Assembly (NCBI RefSeq): GCF_020886775.1
Contig: NZ_AP024525.1
Span: 248,001-312,000, forward strand
Reading direction: 5' to 3'
DNA length: 64,000 nucleotides
Origin: Sinomonas cyclohexanicum
GTDB taxonomy: Bacteria > Actinomycetota > Actinomycetes > Actinomycetales > Micrococcaceae
Part shown: in pieces, positions 15,296-23,374 of the stretch
Position numbering within the stretch: position 1 is the first letter of the stretch
Layout of the letters: each line of letters opens with the position of its first letter
Position numbers and translations under genes: made by a program
The notes under the pieces: generated by a model
Told to the model about the DNA's origin: nothing
What the model saw: the letters and a program-made list of their open reading frames with translations, nothing else
Database searches by the model: none

Positions 15296-18200
15296 TCAGA
15301 GGTGCACGGCGTCGATCACCGGGTTCGGGTTGCCGAACCGGTGTGCCGTGACAGAGACGGCCTGCTCGTGCACAAACGGCAGGAGCTCCACCCGCCCCGC
15401 CGAGACCACTGGGTGCGCGTAGACCGCCACGTCGGGGGTGCCGTCCACGGCGTCGGCGAGGTCGCGCTGGGAGGAGGCTGCGCCGTCGCCCGCGATGAGC
15501 CGCACACGCCCCGACCCGAGCCCCGCCGCGCGCCGACGCCACTCGGCCGCGTCCTCCACACTCACCGCGACGCCGTGCCGGCGCAGCACGTCTGCCGCGG
15601 AACCGGGAAGCACGACGGCGCTGCTCACCGTCACGCGCGATCCCGCCACGAGGCCCGCGGCCGCCACCCGCAGGAGCTCGGCCACGCCGTGGCCCGAAGT
15701 CCCCGACTCGAACCGCACGGTCACCGGCAGCGCACGGTACCGGAACACGTTGCGCTCGCAGGCCAGGCCCGAGACGTCCTTGGATACGCCGAACTCCGAG
15801 GCCCACAGTGCGGCGTCGGAAGCGAGCGCGGAAGCCAGCCACGCGGCGTCGTCCGCGGTGAGGCCCGCTCCGACGGCAGCCCGCGCCGCCGCGAGCAGTT
15901 CCCCGGCGGGCCCCTCGACCCGTGCGCCGCCGCTGACGGGCGCGTCCTCCCACGAGCCGAGCCCCGCGAGGTAGTTGGGGCCGCCGGCCTTCGCCCCGGC
16001 CCCGACGGCGGACTTCTTCCACCCGCCGAACGGCTGGCGCTGCACGATCGCGCCCGTGATCCCGCGGTTCACGTAGAGGTTGCCGGCCTGGATGTTCTCG
16101 GCCCAGTAGTCGATTTCGCCGGCGTCGAGGGAGTGCAGGCCGGAGGTGAGGCCGTACTCGATCTGGTTGACGAGGGCCACTGCCTCCTCAAGCGTCTCTG
16201 CGGTCATGACGCCGAGGATCGGGCCGAAGTACTCGGTGAGGTGGTACTCGGAGCCGGGCCGCACGCCCGCGCGGACGCCGGGGCTCCAGAGCTTGCCGGA
16301 CTCGTCGAGCTGGCGCGGCTCGAGGATCCAGCGCTCGCCGTCGCCGAGCTGGGTGAGGCCGCGGCGCAGCTTCTCGCCCGGCGCCTCGATGACCGGCCCC
16401 ATCTGGCTGCGCGGGTCCCACGGGTAGCCCACGTGCAGCGACTGGACGGCGTCGATGAGCTGGTTCCGGAACCGCTTGGACTGCGCCACCGAGCCCACGA
16501 GCACCGTGAGCGACGCCGCCGAGCACTTCTGCCCCGCATGCCCGAACGCCGAGTGCGCGACGTCCTTCGCCGCGAGGTCGAGGTCCGCGCTCGGGGTCAC
16601 GATGATCGCGTTCTTGCCGGACGTCTCCGCGAGCAGCGGCAGGTCCTTCCGGAACGAGCGGAACAGCTGGGCCGTCTCGTAGCCGCCGGTGAGGATCACG
16701 CGGTCCACGTCGGGGTGCGCGATGAGCCGCTGGCCGAGGCCTCGTTCTGAAAGCTGGACCAGCTGGAGCACCTCGCGCCCCACGCCGGTCTCGCCCTTGG
16801 CCGCCTCGAGCGCCTCCCACAGGGCCTCGACCATGACGGAGCCGGAGCGGCGCGCCTGCTTCGCGGGCTTGATCACCACGCCGGAGCCGGCCGCGAGCGC
16901 CGCGAGTGTGGACCCCGCGGGGATCGCCACGGGGAAGTTCCATGGCGGCGTGACGACAATGAGGCGGCTCGGGACGAATGCGGCGCCGTCCACGGCATCG
17001 AGCTCGCGGGCCAGGGTCGCGTAGTAGTGCGCGAAGTCGACGGCCTCGGAGACTTCCGGGTCGCCCTGGTCGAGGGTCTTGCCCGCCTCGGACGCCATGG
17101 CCTCGAGCAGGTCCGCGCGGCGCCGCTCGAGCACCCGGCCCATCTCGTCCAGCACCGCGGCGCGCTGGGCGCCCGTGAGTGCGCCCCACCTCTCGCCGGC
17201 GGTCACCGCGGTGCGCACGACGGCGTCGAGCTCGCCCTCCGTCTGCAGCGTCGCCGCGTCCGCCGTGTCAATGCCGATACGGCTATATTCCGCACGGGAC
17301 ATGATGGAGCGCCCCCACGCCCGGTTGGCGGGCAGGTCGGGGTCGGTGTCGGGGGTGTTGGAGAACCCCGCTCCGGGCACATCCCGTCTGGGAGTCAGCT
17401 TCTGGGAGTCACGTGAGGTAACCTTCAGGAGCTGACCCTCAGACGGGGGCTGGGAGCGGTCCTGGGTCCGGTTCGGGCCCGGCACGGTGCGCCGTCCGGA
17501 GCGGTCGGCGAACGGCGCGGCGTCGAGCGCGGCGAGCGAGGCGAGGAAGCGCTTCTTCTCACGTTCGAACAACACGTCGTTGGAGTCCAACTCGAAGACC
17601 GCGGACATGAAGTTGTCCTGGCTCGCGCCCTCTTCGAGGCGGCGGATGAGGTACGCGATGGCGACGTCGAACTCGCCGGGGTGCACCACCGGTGTGTAGA
17701 GGAGGAGGTGGCCCACATCGGCCAGGACGGCCTGGGCCTGGGCGGACGCCATGCCGAGGAGCATCTCGAACTCGATGGGAGCCTTCCGCCCGGCCAGCTC
17801 TCCGTGCCCCGCGCCGGTCTCCACGCCGCGCGCCTTCGCGAGGTGCCACGCGAGGGCCACGTCGAACAGGTTGTGCCCGGCGATGCCCACGCGGACGTTC
17901 GCGAGGCGCTCGGGGTGCAGCGCGTAGTCGAGGACCGCCTTGTACGACGTGTCGGAGGCCTGCTTGGAGTCCCAGGTCGCGGCGGGCCAGCCGTGGATCT
18001 CGGCGTCCACGTGCTCCATGGGGAGGTTCGCCCCCTTGACCACGCGGACCTTGATGGGTGCGCCGCCCGCGGCAACGCGCGCGGCGGCCCAGTCCTGGAG
18101 GTGCATCATCGCCCCGAGAGCGTCCGGCAGGTACGCCTGGAGCACGATCCCGGCCTCGAGCCCGCGGAACTCGGCCCGCTCGAGGAGCCGCGTGAAGACG

Positions 18201-18928
18201 GCGATGGTCAGGTCGAGGTCCTTGTACTCCTCCATGTCGAGGTTGATGAACTTGGCCCGGTCCTCTGCGGAACCCGCGGCGGCGAGCCGGTAGAGCGGGG
18301 CAAGGGAGTCGATGATGTGCTCCACGGCCTCGTCAAAGGCCCAGTGGTTGTGCGGGGCCACCGTCGAGGAGACCTTGATGGAGACATAGTCCACGTCGTC
18401 CCGCGCGAGCAGCCGGCGGGTTCCCTCGAGGCGCCGCTCGGCCTCGCCCTGCCCGAGGATCGCCTCGCCGAGGAGGTTCACGTTCAGGTGGACGCCGGGC
18501 TTGCGGATCTTGGCGATTGCGGGCCCGAGCTTCTTGTCGGACGCGTCGACGATGAGGTGGCCCACCATCTCGCGCAGCACCCGGCGAGCGATCGGGACAA
18601 CGACGCCGGGCATCGCCGGCGCGAGCGCCCCACCGAGCGCGACCGCCTGCCGCATGGGCCAGGGCAGGAAGGCGGGGACCTTCGGCGCGAGTTCGCGCAG
18701 GTTCCGCGCGGCGACGGAGAGGTCCTCGGGTCGCACCACGCCGTCCACGAACCCCACGGTGAACGCGAGCCCATTGGGGTCCTTGAGCACGCCCGCGAGC
18801 TGGGCGGCGGAGGAATCGACGGGGTAGGTCGCGGCGGCGTCGAGCCACGTGCGGACCTGGGCGATCGCGGTCTCGGCGAGGTCCTGTGGGCGCACGCTCG
18901 AGGTCGGGGCGGGGGCTGGTGTTGTCAT
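15296..18928 (-). CDS. putA: Bifunctional proline dehydrogenase / P5C dehydrogenase
   Basis: This protein of 1210 residues converts proline to glutamate in two steps. The first ~470 residues form an FAD proline dehydrogenase barrel (YVSIKVSS, FINLDMEEY, QAYLPDA, RVVKGANLPMEH). After a long linker comes an aldehyde dehydrogenase domain with AETSGKNAII and the catalytic cysteine in GHAGQKCSAAS (about residue 802), and a poorly conserved C-terminal domain ends the protein. The linker (about residues 495-515) is encoded by a family B inverted repeat, which is unusual. I chose ATG 18928 because CATACT lies 6 nt upstream, as at other leaderless genes here. A LysR gene is divergent and probably regulates it. 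Confidence 0.9.
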   Translation of the reverse strand: MTTPAPAPTSSVRPQDLAETAIAQVRTWLDAAATYPVDSSAAQLAGVLKDPNGLAFTVGFVDGVVRPEDLSVAARNLRELAPKVPAFLPWPMRQAVALGGALAPAMPGVVVPIARRVLREMVGHLIVDASDKKLGPAIAKIRKPGVHLNVNLLGEAILGQGEAERRLEGTRRLLARDDVDYVSIKVSSTVAPHNHWAFDEAVEHIIDSLAPLYRLAAAGSAEDRAKFINLDMEEYKDLDLTIAVFTRLLERAEFRGLEAGIVLQAYLPDALGAMMHLQDWAAARVAAGGAPIKVRVVKGANLPMEHVDAEIHGWPAATWDSKQASDTSYKAVLDYALHPERLANVRVGIAGHNLFDVALAWHLAKARGVETGAGHGELAGRKAPIEFEMLLGMASAQAQAVLADVGHLLLYTPVVHPGEFDVAIAYLIRRLEEGASQDNFMSAVFELDSNDVLFEREKKRFLASLAALDAAPFADRSGRRTVPGPNRTQDRSQPPSEGQLLKVTSRDSQKLTPRRDVPGAGFSNTPDTDPDLPANRAWGRSIMSRAEYSRIGIDTADAATLQTEGELDAVVRTAVTAGERWGALTGAQRAAVLDEMGRVLERRRADLLEAMASEAGKTLDQGDPEVSEAVDFAHYYATLARELDAVDGAAFVPSRLIVVTPPWNFPVAIPAGSTLAALAAGSGVVIKPAKQARRSGSVMVEALWEALEAAKGETGVGREVLQLVQLSERGLGQRLIAHPDVDRVILTGGYETAQLFRSFRKDLPLLAETSGKNAIIVTPSADLDLAAKDVAHSAFGHAGQKCSAASLTVLVGSVAQSKRFRNQLIDAVQSLHVGYPWDPRSQMGPVIEAPGEKLRRGLTQLGDGERWILEPRQLDESGKLWSPGVRAGVRPGSEYHLTEYFGPILGVMTAETLEEAVALVNQIEYGLTSGLHSLDAGEIDYWAENIQAGNLYVNRGITGAIVQRQPFGGWKKSAVGAGAKAGGPNYLAGLGSWEDAPVSGGARVEGPAGELLAAARAAVGAGLTADDAAWLASALASDAALWASEFGVSKDVSGLACERNVFRYRALPVTVRFESGTSGHGVAELLRVAAAGLVAGSRVTVSSAVVLPGSAADVLRRHGVAVSVEDAAEWRRRAAGLGSGRVRLIAGDGAASSQRDLADAVDGTPDVAVYAHPVVSAGRVELLPFVHEQAVSVTAHRFGNPNPVIDAVHL
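17384..17446. repeat. Family B inverted repeat inside the putA reading frame
   Basis: Arms at 17384-17412 (CCGTCTGGGAGTCAGCTTCT then GGGAGTCAC) and 17418-17446 (ending AGCTGACCCTCAGACGG) pair with a few mismatches. The right arm shares CAGGAGCTGACCCTCAG with the spacer downstream of putA, and the left arm shares the TTCTGG-GAGTCAC module of the other copies. It is read through in frame as QLLKVTSRDSQKLTPR, between the two catalytic domains, where an insert would be tolerated. Confidence 0.7.
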
Positions 18929-18934
18929 GATGCC

Positions 18935-18990
18935 AGTATGTGGCGCGGAACACGGAAGGAGAAGCAACGATTTATGACCGATAATGGTCA
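18935..18990. promoter_or_regulatory. putA promoter element and likely LysR site in the putA-lysR spacer
   Basis: The 102-bp spacer between putA and the divergent LysR gene holds a -10-like CATACT for putA (18935-18940, minus strand) and an interrupted palindrome TGACCGATAATGGTCA at 18975-18990 with 5-bp arms. LysR regulators bind such interrupted dyads between divergent genes, so this is the best operator candidate. Binding itself is inferred. Confidence 0.5.
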
Positions 18991-19030
18991 GGAATGCCGA
19001 TGATTTCCGAGCCCCCACGGAGGCACCACG

Positions 19031-19942
19031 ATGCTTGAGATCCGCCGCCTCAGGCTCCTGCGCGAGCTGAGCATCCGCGGCACCCTGGCCGAGGTCGCCG
19101 AGGCTCTCGCGTACAGCCCGTCCTCGGTGTCGCAGCAGCTTGCGCTGCTCGAGAAGGAGACGGGGGTCGAGCTCCTGCGCAAGTCCGGCCGCGGCGTCCT
19201 GCTCACCCCGCAGGCGCAGGTCCTCGTGGCCCACACCGAGGCGCTCCTCACGGACCTCGAGCGCGCGGAGGCGGCGCTCGCGGCGAGCCAGAGCGAGGTC
19301 AGCGGGACGGTGCGCCTGGCGGTGTTCCAGACGGCCGCGCTCGCCCTCATGCCCGCCGCACTCCGCATGCTGCGGGAGCGCCACCCCCAGCTGCGCGTCG
19401 AGATGGTCCAGCACGAGCCCGAGACCGCCCTGCGGGAGACGTGGGCGCGCAGCTTCGACCTCGTCGTCGCCGAGCAGTACCCCCACCATGCCGCGCCGCA
19501 CTACCCGGGGCTCGACCGGCAGGGGCTCACGCGGGACACTATCCGGCTCGCCCTCCCGCCGGAGGGCTCGGGGACCGAGTACGACGCCGCGCGCCGGCTC
19601 CGTGACGCGGCGCACCTGCCGTGGGTCATGGAGCCGCACGGGGCCGCCTCCAGGCACTGGGCCGAGCAGGCGTGCCGGTCCGCGGGCTTCGAGCCGGACG
19701 TGCGGTACGAGACTGCGGACCTCCAGGCCCACGTCCGCCTCGTCGAGTCCGGCAACGCCGTGGCGCTGCTGCCGGATCTCGTGTGGGTGGGCCGGACGCC
19801 GTCGGCCCGGCTCGTGTCGCTGGACGGCGCGCCTCAGCGCACCGTGTTCACGTCGATGCGGTCCTCGGGGGTCGCGAACCCGATGATGCTCGCCGTCCGC
19901 GGCGCGCTCGAGGAGACCGCCCGGGAGCTCCTGCCGGAGTGA
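19031..19942 (+). CDS. LysR family regulator, probably of putA
   Basis: This regulator of 303 residues has a classical LysR layout: an N-terminal winged helix (EIRRLRLLRELSIRGTLAEV then YSPSSVSQQLALLE) and a C-terminal effector-binding fold (VRLAVFQTAALALMPAALR onward). It stands 102 bp from putA in divergent orientation, the standard arrangement for a LysR gene and its target, so I infer control of proline catabolism with proline or P5C as the likely effector. The start ATG follows GGAGG-like CACGGAGGCACC. Its effector specificity is not readable from sequence. Confidence 0.85.
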   Translation: MLEIRRLRLLRELSIRGTLAEVAEALAYSPSSVSQQLALLEKETGVELLRKSGRGVLLTPQAQVLVAHTEALLTDLERAEAALAASQSEVSGTVRLAVFQTAALALMPAALRMLRERHPQLRVEMVQHEPETALRETWARSFDLVVAEQYPHHAAPHYPGLDRQGLTRDTIRLALPPEGSGTEYDAARRLRDAAHLPWVMEPHGAASRHWAEQACRSAGFEPDVRYETADLQAHVRLVESGNAVALLPDLVWVGRTPSARLVSLDGAPQRTVFTSMRSSGVANPMMLAVRGALEETARELLPE

Positions 19943-19963
19943 GCGTGCGCTCCCGGCCGGCCG

Positions 19964-20291
19964 TCACTTCTCCTTCTCGGAGCGCGCCATCCAGGCGACC
20001 GTGCGCTCCTGACCGGGCAGCGGCCTCCGTGCGAGCCATGCAGCCACGACGGCGCCGGAGAGGTTGTGCCACACCGAGAACACCGCGGAGGGCAGCGCGG
20101 CGAGCGGCGTGAAGTGCGCGGCGGCCAGCGTCGCGGCCAGTCCGGAGTTCTGCATGCCCACCTCGAAGGCGAGGGCCCGGCGGGCCTTGTGGTCGAGGCG
20201 GCCGATCCTGCCCGCGAGGTAGCCGAGCCCCAGGGCAGGGCCGGCAGCCCCTTCGCCACGGCCTTCTTGAGGAACGCTCGCGCCGGCCGCA
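19964..20291 (-). pseudogene. Bile acid:sodium symporter family remnant
   Basis: The last ~85 codons (19964 to about 20225) encode a clear C-terminus of a BASS-family transporter, including RRALAFEVGMQNSGLAATLA and PSAVFSVWHNLSGAV. Just upstream, in another frame, AFLKKAVAKGLPALPW is recognisable as an earlier segment of the same family. So an internal stretch of about 50 codons has been lost with a frame change. Everything further upstream is missing and ends at the family A palindrome at 20292. No start codon is available. I infer a dead gene shaped by at least two deletions. Confidence 0.68.
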
Positions 20292-20327
20292 GCGCACGAC
20301 GGCGGGTGCGCACCCGCCGTCGTGCGC
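20292..20327. repeat. 36-bp perfect palindrome (family A)
   Basis: The 18-bp half-site GCGCACGACGGCGGGTGC is followed immediately by its exact reverse complement. It shares the GCACGACGGCGGGTG core with the repeats at 4755-4800 and 22052-22103. It marks the point where the symporter remnant breaks off and lies 114 bp upstream of the sedolisin gene. Confidence 0.8.
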
Positions 20328-20441
20328 CCGCCGGGCGTGGTGCATAGCCAGGCGCTGGGCCGCGCGCGTAGTGTCGGGCGGTACGGACCGCACCCTCCCG
20401 CAGCACCCCGGCCACGACCGGACCGACGAACGGAGCACGCC

Positions 20442-22028
20442 ATGACGGACCCTACGAAGAGCCCCGACGCGACCGAGCCGAGCATCCCGCTCGCCGGATC
20501 GGAGCGGCCCCCCGCACCGGGGCTGAGGGCGGCCAAGCCCGCGGACCCCTCGGAGCGGATCGAGGTGACGGTGGTGCTGCGCCGCAAGGCCCCGCTGCCC
20601 GAGCAGCCGTCCGCCCACCTGACCCACGAGGCGCTCGCTGAAGGCCACGGCGCAGCGGACGCGGACCTGCGGCTCGCCACCGAGACGTTCACCCGGCTCG
20701 GCGCGGAGGTGATCGAGTCGGATGCCGCGTCCCGGCGCCTGCGGCTGGCCGGGACGGTCGGGACGCTGAGCCGGATCTTCGGCACGAGCCTCGACTCCGC
20801 GACCAGCACCGGCCCCGGCGGGGAGGCCGTCTCGCACCGGCACCGGACGGGCGGGCTGAGCGTCCCGGCGTCCCTCGACGGCGTGGTGACAGCGGTCCTG
20901 GGGCTCGACAACAGGCCGCAGGCCCGCCCGCAGTTTCGGCTGATGCCCCTCGCCGCGGCCGCCACGAGCTACAGCCCGCCGGACCTCGGCACGATCTATG
21001 CGTTCCCCACCGGCACCGACGGGTCCGGCCAGACCGTGGCGATCCTCGAGCTCGGCGGCGGGTTCGGCCAGGCAGACCTGGACGCCTACTTCTCCGGGCT
21101 CGGCCTCGCCGCGCCCTCGGTGAAGGCCGTGGGGGTCGACGGGGCCACGAACCAGCCCGGCAAGGACCCGCAGGGCGCGGACGGCGAGGTGCTGCTTGAC
21201 ATCGAGGTGGTGGGGGCGCTCGCGCCGAAGGCCTCGATCCTCGTGTACTTCGCGCCGAACACCGATGCCGGGTTCCTCGACGCCCTCGCCACCGCCGCCC
21301 ACGCCACGCCGTCGCCGTGCGCGATCAGCATCAGCTGGGGCCAGAGCGAGGACGACTGGACCGCCCAGGCCCGCAATGCCTTCGACCAGGCCCTCGCCGA
21401 TGCCGCCGCGCTCGGCGTCACCGTGACCGCCGCCGCCGGGGACCGGGGCAGCACCGACGGGGCCAGCGACGGCCACGACCACGCCGACTTCCCCGCCTCC
21501 AGCCCCCACGCCCTCGCGTGCGGCGGCACCCGGCTCCAGGCCGACCCGTCCACGGGCACCATCACGTCCGAGACGGTCTGGAACGACTCGCCCACCACGT
21601 CCGCCACCGGCGGCGGGTACAGCGACGTCTTCCCCACCCCCGCGTGGCAGGGCGCGGGATCGGCGGCGCACCGCAAGCCGAAGCCCGGGCCCAACCCCCC
21701 GCACGGGCGCGGCGTCCCCGACGTGGCAGGCGTGGCCGACCCCCAGACCGGCTACCGCGTCCGCGTGGACGGCTCTGACATGGTGATCGGCGGGACGAGC
21801 GCCGTGGCCCCGCTGTGGGCGGCGCTCATCGCCCGCCTGGCCCAGGCCACGGGGAAGCGGTTCGGGCTCTTCCAGCCTGCCCTCTACGCGCAGCCCGGTG
21901 CGTTCCGTGACATCACCGTGGGCAACAACGGCACCTACCACGCCGGGCCCGGCTGGGACGCCTGCACCGGTCTCGGCTCGCCCAACGGCGCGGCCCTGCT
22001 GAAGGCCCTCGGCGGGAAGGCCGGCTGA
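20442..22028 (+). CDS. Sedolisin-type (S53) serine-carboxyl peptidase with pro-domain
   Basis: This protein of 528 residues has an N-terminal pro-kumamolisin domain (about residues 35-170; VTVVLRRKAP then TFTRLGAEVIESDA) and a sedolisin catalytic domain. The catalytic Glu and Asp are in GEVLLDIEV, the oxyanion Asp in SISWGQSEDDW and the nucleophile in GGTSAVAPLWA. A C-terminal calcium-site pattern (FRDITVGNNG then GWDACTGLGSPNG) closes it. Family members are acid endopeptidases activated by removal of the pro-domain. I see no Sec signal peptide at the N-terminus, which is Thr/Pro/Asp-rich, so export or an intracellular role is unresolved. CGGAG precedes the start by 8 nt. Confidence 0.85.
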   Translation: MTDPTKSPDATEPSIPLAGSERPPAPGLRAAKPADPSERIEVTVVLRRKAPLPEQPSAHLTHEALAEGHGAADADLRLATETFTRLGAEVIESDAASRRLRLAGTVGTLSRIFGTSLDSATSTGPGGEAVSHRHRTGGLSVPASLDGVVTAVLGLDNRPQARPQFRLMPLAAAATSYSPPDLGTIYAFPTGTDGSGQTVAILELGGGFGQADLDAYFSGLGLAAPSVKAVGVDGATNQPGKDPQGADGEVLLDIEVVGALAPKASILVYFAPNTDAGFLDALATAAHATPSPCAISISWGQSEDDWTAQARNAFDQALADAAALGVTVTAAAGDRGSTDGASDGHDHADFPASSPHALACGGTRLQADPSTGTITSETVWNDSPTTSATGGGYSDVFPTPAWQGAGSAAHRKPKPGPNPPHGRGVPDVAGVADPQTGYRVRVDGSDMVIGGTSAVAPLWAALIARLAQATGKRFGLFQPALYAQPGAFRDITVGNNGTYHAGPGWDACTGLGSPNGAALLKALGGKAG

Positions 22029-22051
22029 CCCGGCCCCGCGCGGCTGACTGA

Positions 22052-22103
22052 CGCACGACGGCGGGTGGGGCCCCGCGCGGGCCGGCCCACCCGCCGTCGT
22101 GCG
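22052..22103. terminator. Inverted repeat between convergent genes (family A)
   Basis: Arms CGCACGACGGCGGGTGGG (22052-22069) and its exact complement at 22086-22103 flank a 16-nt loop that is itself self-complementary (GCCCCGCGCGGGCCGG). It lies 24 nt after the sedolisin stop and 32 nt after the convergent RelA/SpoT-domain gene, where a shared terminator is expected. There is no T-tract. Confidence 0.72.
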
Positions 22104-22134
22104 CGCCGCAGGGAGGGTGGGCGCCGACCCGCCG

Positions 22135-23235
22135 TCACATCAGCCGGTACCGCTCGATCTGCTTAAGCCTGCGCTGGAGGGAGTCGCGCCGCGGGTGGGG
22201 CCCGGCGTCGGCCGGCTCGGCCGTGAGCTCGATGTGCCCGCGGCCGTACACCCAGAGCAGGAGGTCGTCGAGGAGGCGGTCCGGGCCGGGGGAGTAGCGG
22301 TGGTCGAGGGCCTTGCGGACCTCGGTGATCCGCTCGGAGTCGAGCAGCTCAACCAGCTGGCGCGTCTCGGTCAGCCCGTGGGCGGCGACGAGCTCGGCGG
22401 CCCAGCCCCAGTCGTCGTCGACCTTGCGGTCCACGTGCGGAAGGAGCGTCTGCCACACGTCCCGGATGCGATCCGGAGTCAGGGGGGCGGCGCCCTCCCC
22501 GTCGGCGGCCCAGTAGCTGACCACAGTCTCGTAGCGGTCGTGGAGGTCGGCGAACTCCTTTTCAACCACCTCGAGCATCGCAGCGGTGGCCGTGAACTGC
22601 CGGTCGAACTGCGGGCTCCACGCGCGGGGGTCCTGGCCCTTGAAGCGGATGTCGTGCTCGATCTCGCTCCACGCGTGGGCGAACACGGTGCGGATCTGGC
22701 ACTCGAAGAAGTAGGACCCGTTGGCCGGCAGCTCCGGGTTGAACGCGGCCTGGTAGGCGCGGACGGCGTCGTTGTGGATGGTCCGAAGGATCAGGTGGCG
22801 GCTCGAGTAGCCGTACGTTCCCGATTCGATCGAGCCGATGGCCTTCTCGCGGTCTCCCCGGCAGTCGAAGATCTGGCGCTGCCGCTTGATGATGTTCGCG
22901 ACCGTGGTGTTCTCCGCAGGCAGCTTGGTGATGACGCGGACGCCCACCATGTCATTGAGGGTGCGGAACGGGTCCGGGAACTTCAGGGTTGGTTCCTCGC
23001 CGGGCACGGCCGGCGGGTCGAGGCGGGAGATCTTCTCCCGGAACGACTCGACGGTCTTAGTGCGCCCGGTGATGAAGAGCGGGTCCACCTCGGAGTCCTT
23101 GAACATCGCGATGAGCGTCACGAGCATGTCCTTGGTGACGTTCTTCAGCTCGGGCCGCACCCGCTCGTACGTCGCGACGGACGCGTCCACGAGTGCGCGC
23201 TGCCCGGCGTCGAGGCGGTCGTAGTTGGGGGCCAT
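22135..23235 (-). CDS. RelA/SpoT-domain nucleotide pyrophosphokinase-like protein
   Basis: This protein of 366 residues carries a single RelA/SpoT synthetase fold: ITGRTKTVESFREKI, LNDMVGVRVITKL, YGYSSRHLI and FECQIRTVFAHAWSEIEHD correspond to the ATP, metal and GTP-site motifs. There is no HD hydrolase domain and no TGS/ACT regulatory part, so it is a stand-alone alarmone-synthetase-like enzyme, longer than usual because of a C-terminal extension of about 150 residues of unknown role. It may make (p)ppGpp or another pyrophosphorylated product. TACCGT lies 7 nt before ATG 23235, supporting this start and leaderless translation. Confidence 0.82.
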   Translation of the reverse strand: MAPNYDRLDAGQRALVDASVATYERVRPELKNVTKDMLVTLIAMFKDSEVDPLFITGRTKTVESFREKISRLDPPAVPGEEPTLKFPDPFRTLNDMVGVRVITKLPAENTTVANIIKRQRQIFDCRGDREKAIGSIESGTYGYSSRHLILRTIHNDAVRAYQAAFNPELPANGSYFFECQIRTVFAHAWSEIEHDIRFKGQDPRAWSPQFDRQFTATAAMLEVVEKEFADLHDRYETVVSYWAADGEGAAPLTPDRIRDVWQTLLPHVDRKVDDDWGWAAELVAAHGLTETRQLVELLDSERITEVRKALDHRYSPGPDRLLDDLLLWVYGRGHIELTAEPADAGPHPRRDSLQRRLKQIERYRLM

Positions 23236-23374
23236 GGTCAAAACGGTAGCAATCCGCACCGACAGTCGTGCCCCAGGCACCCCGCCGAGCCTTTGGGCCC
23301 TAGCGCGGTGCGCCCCCTCTGCCGAGAGTGGTGGGGAAGGGCCCACACTGCGTGCACAGACGAGGGGATTCCCC

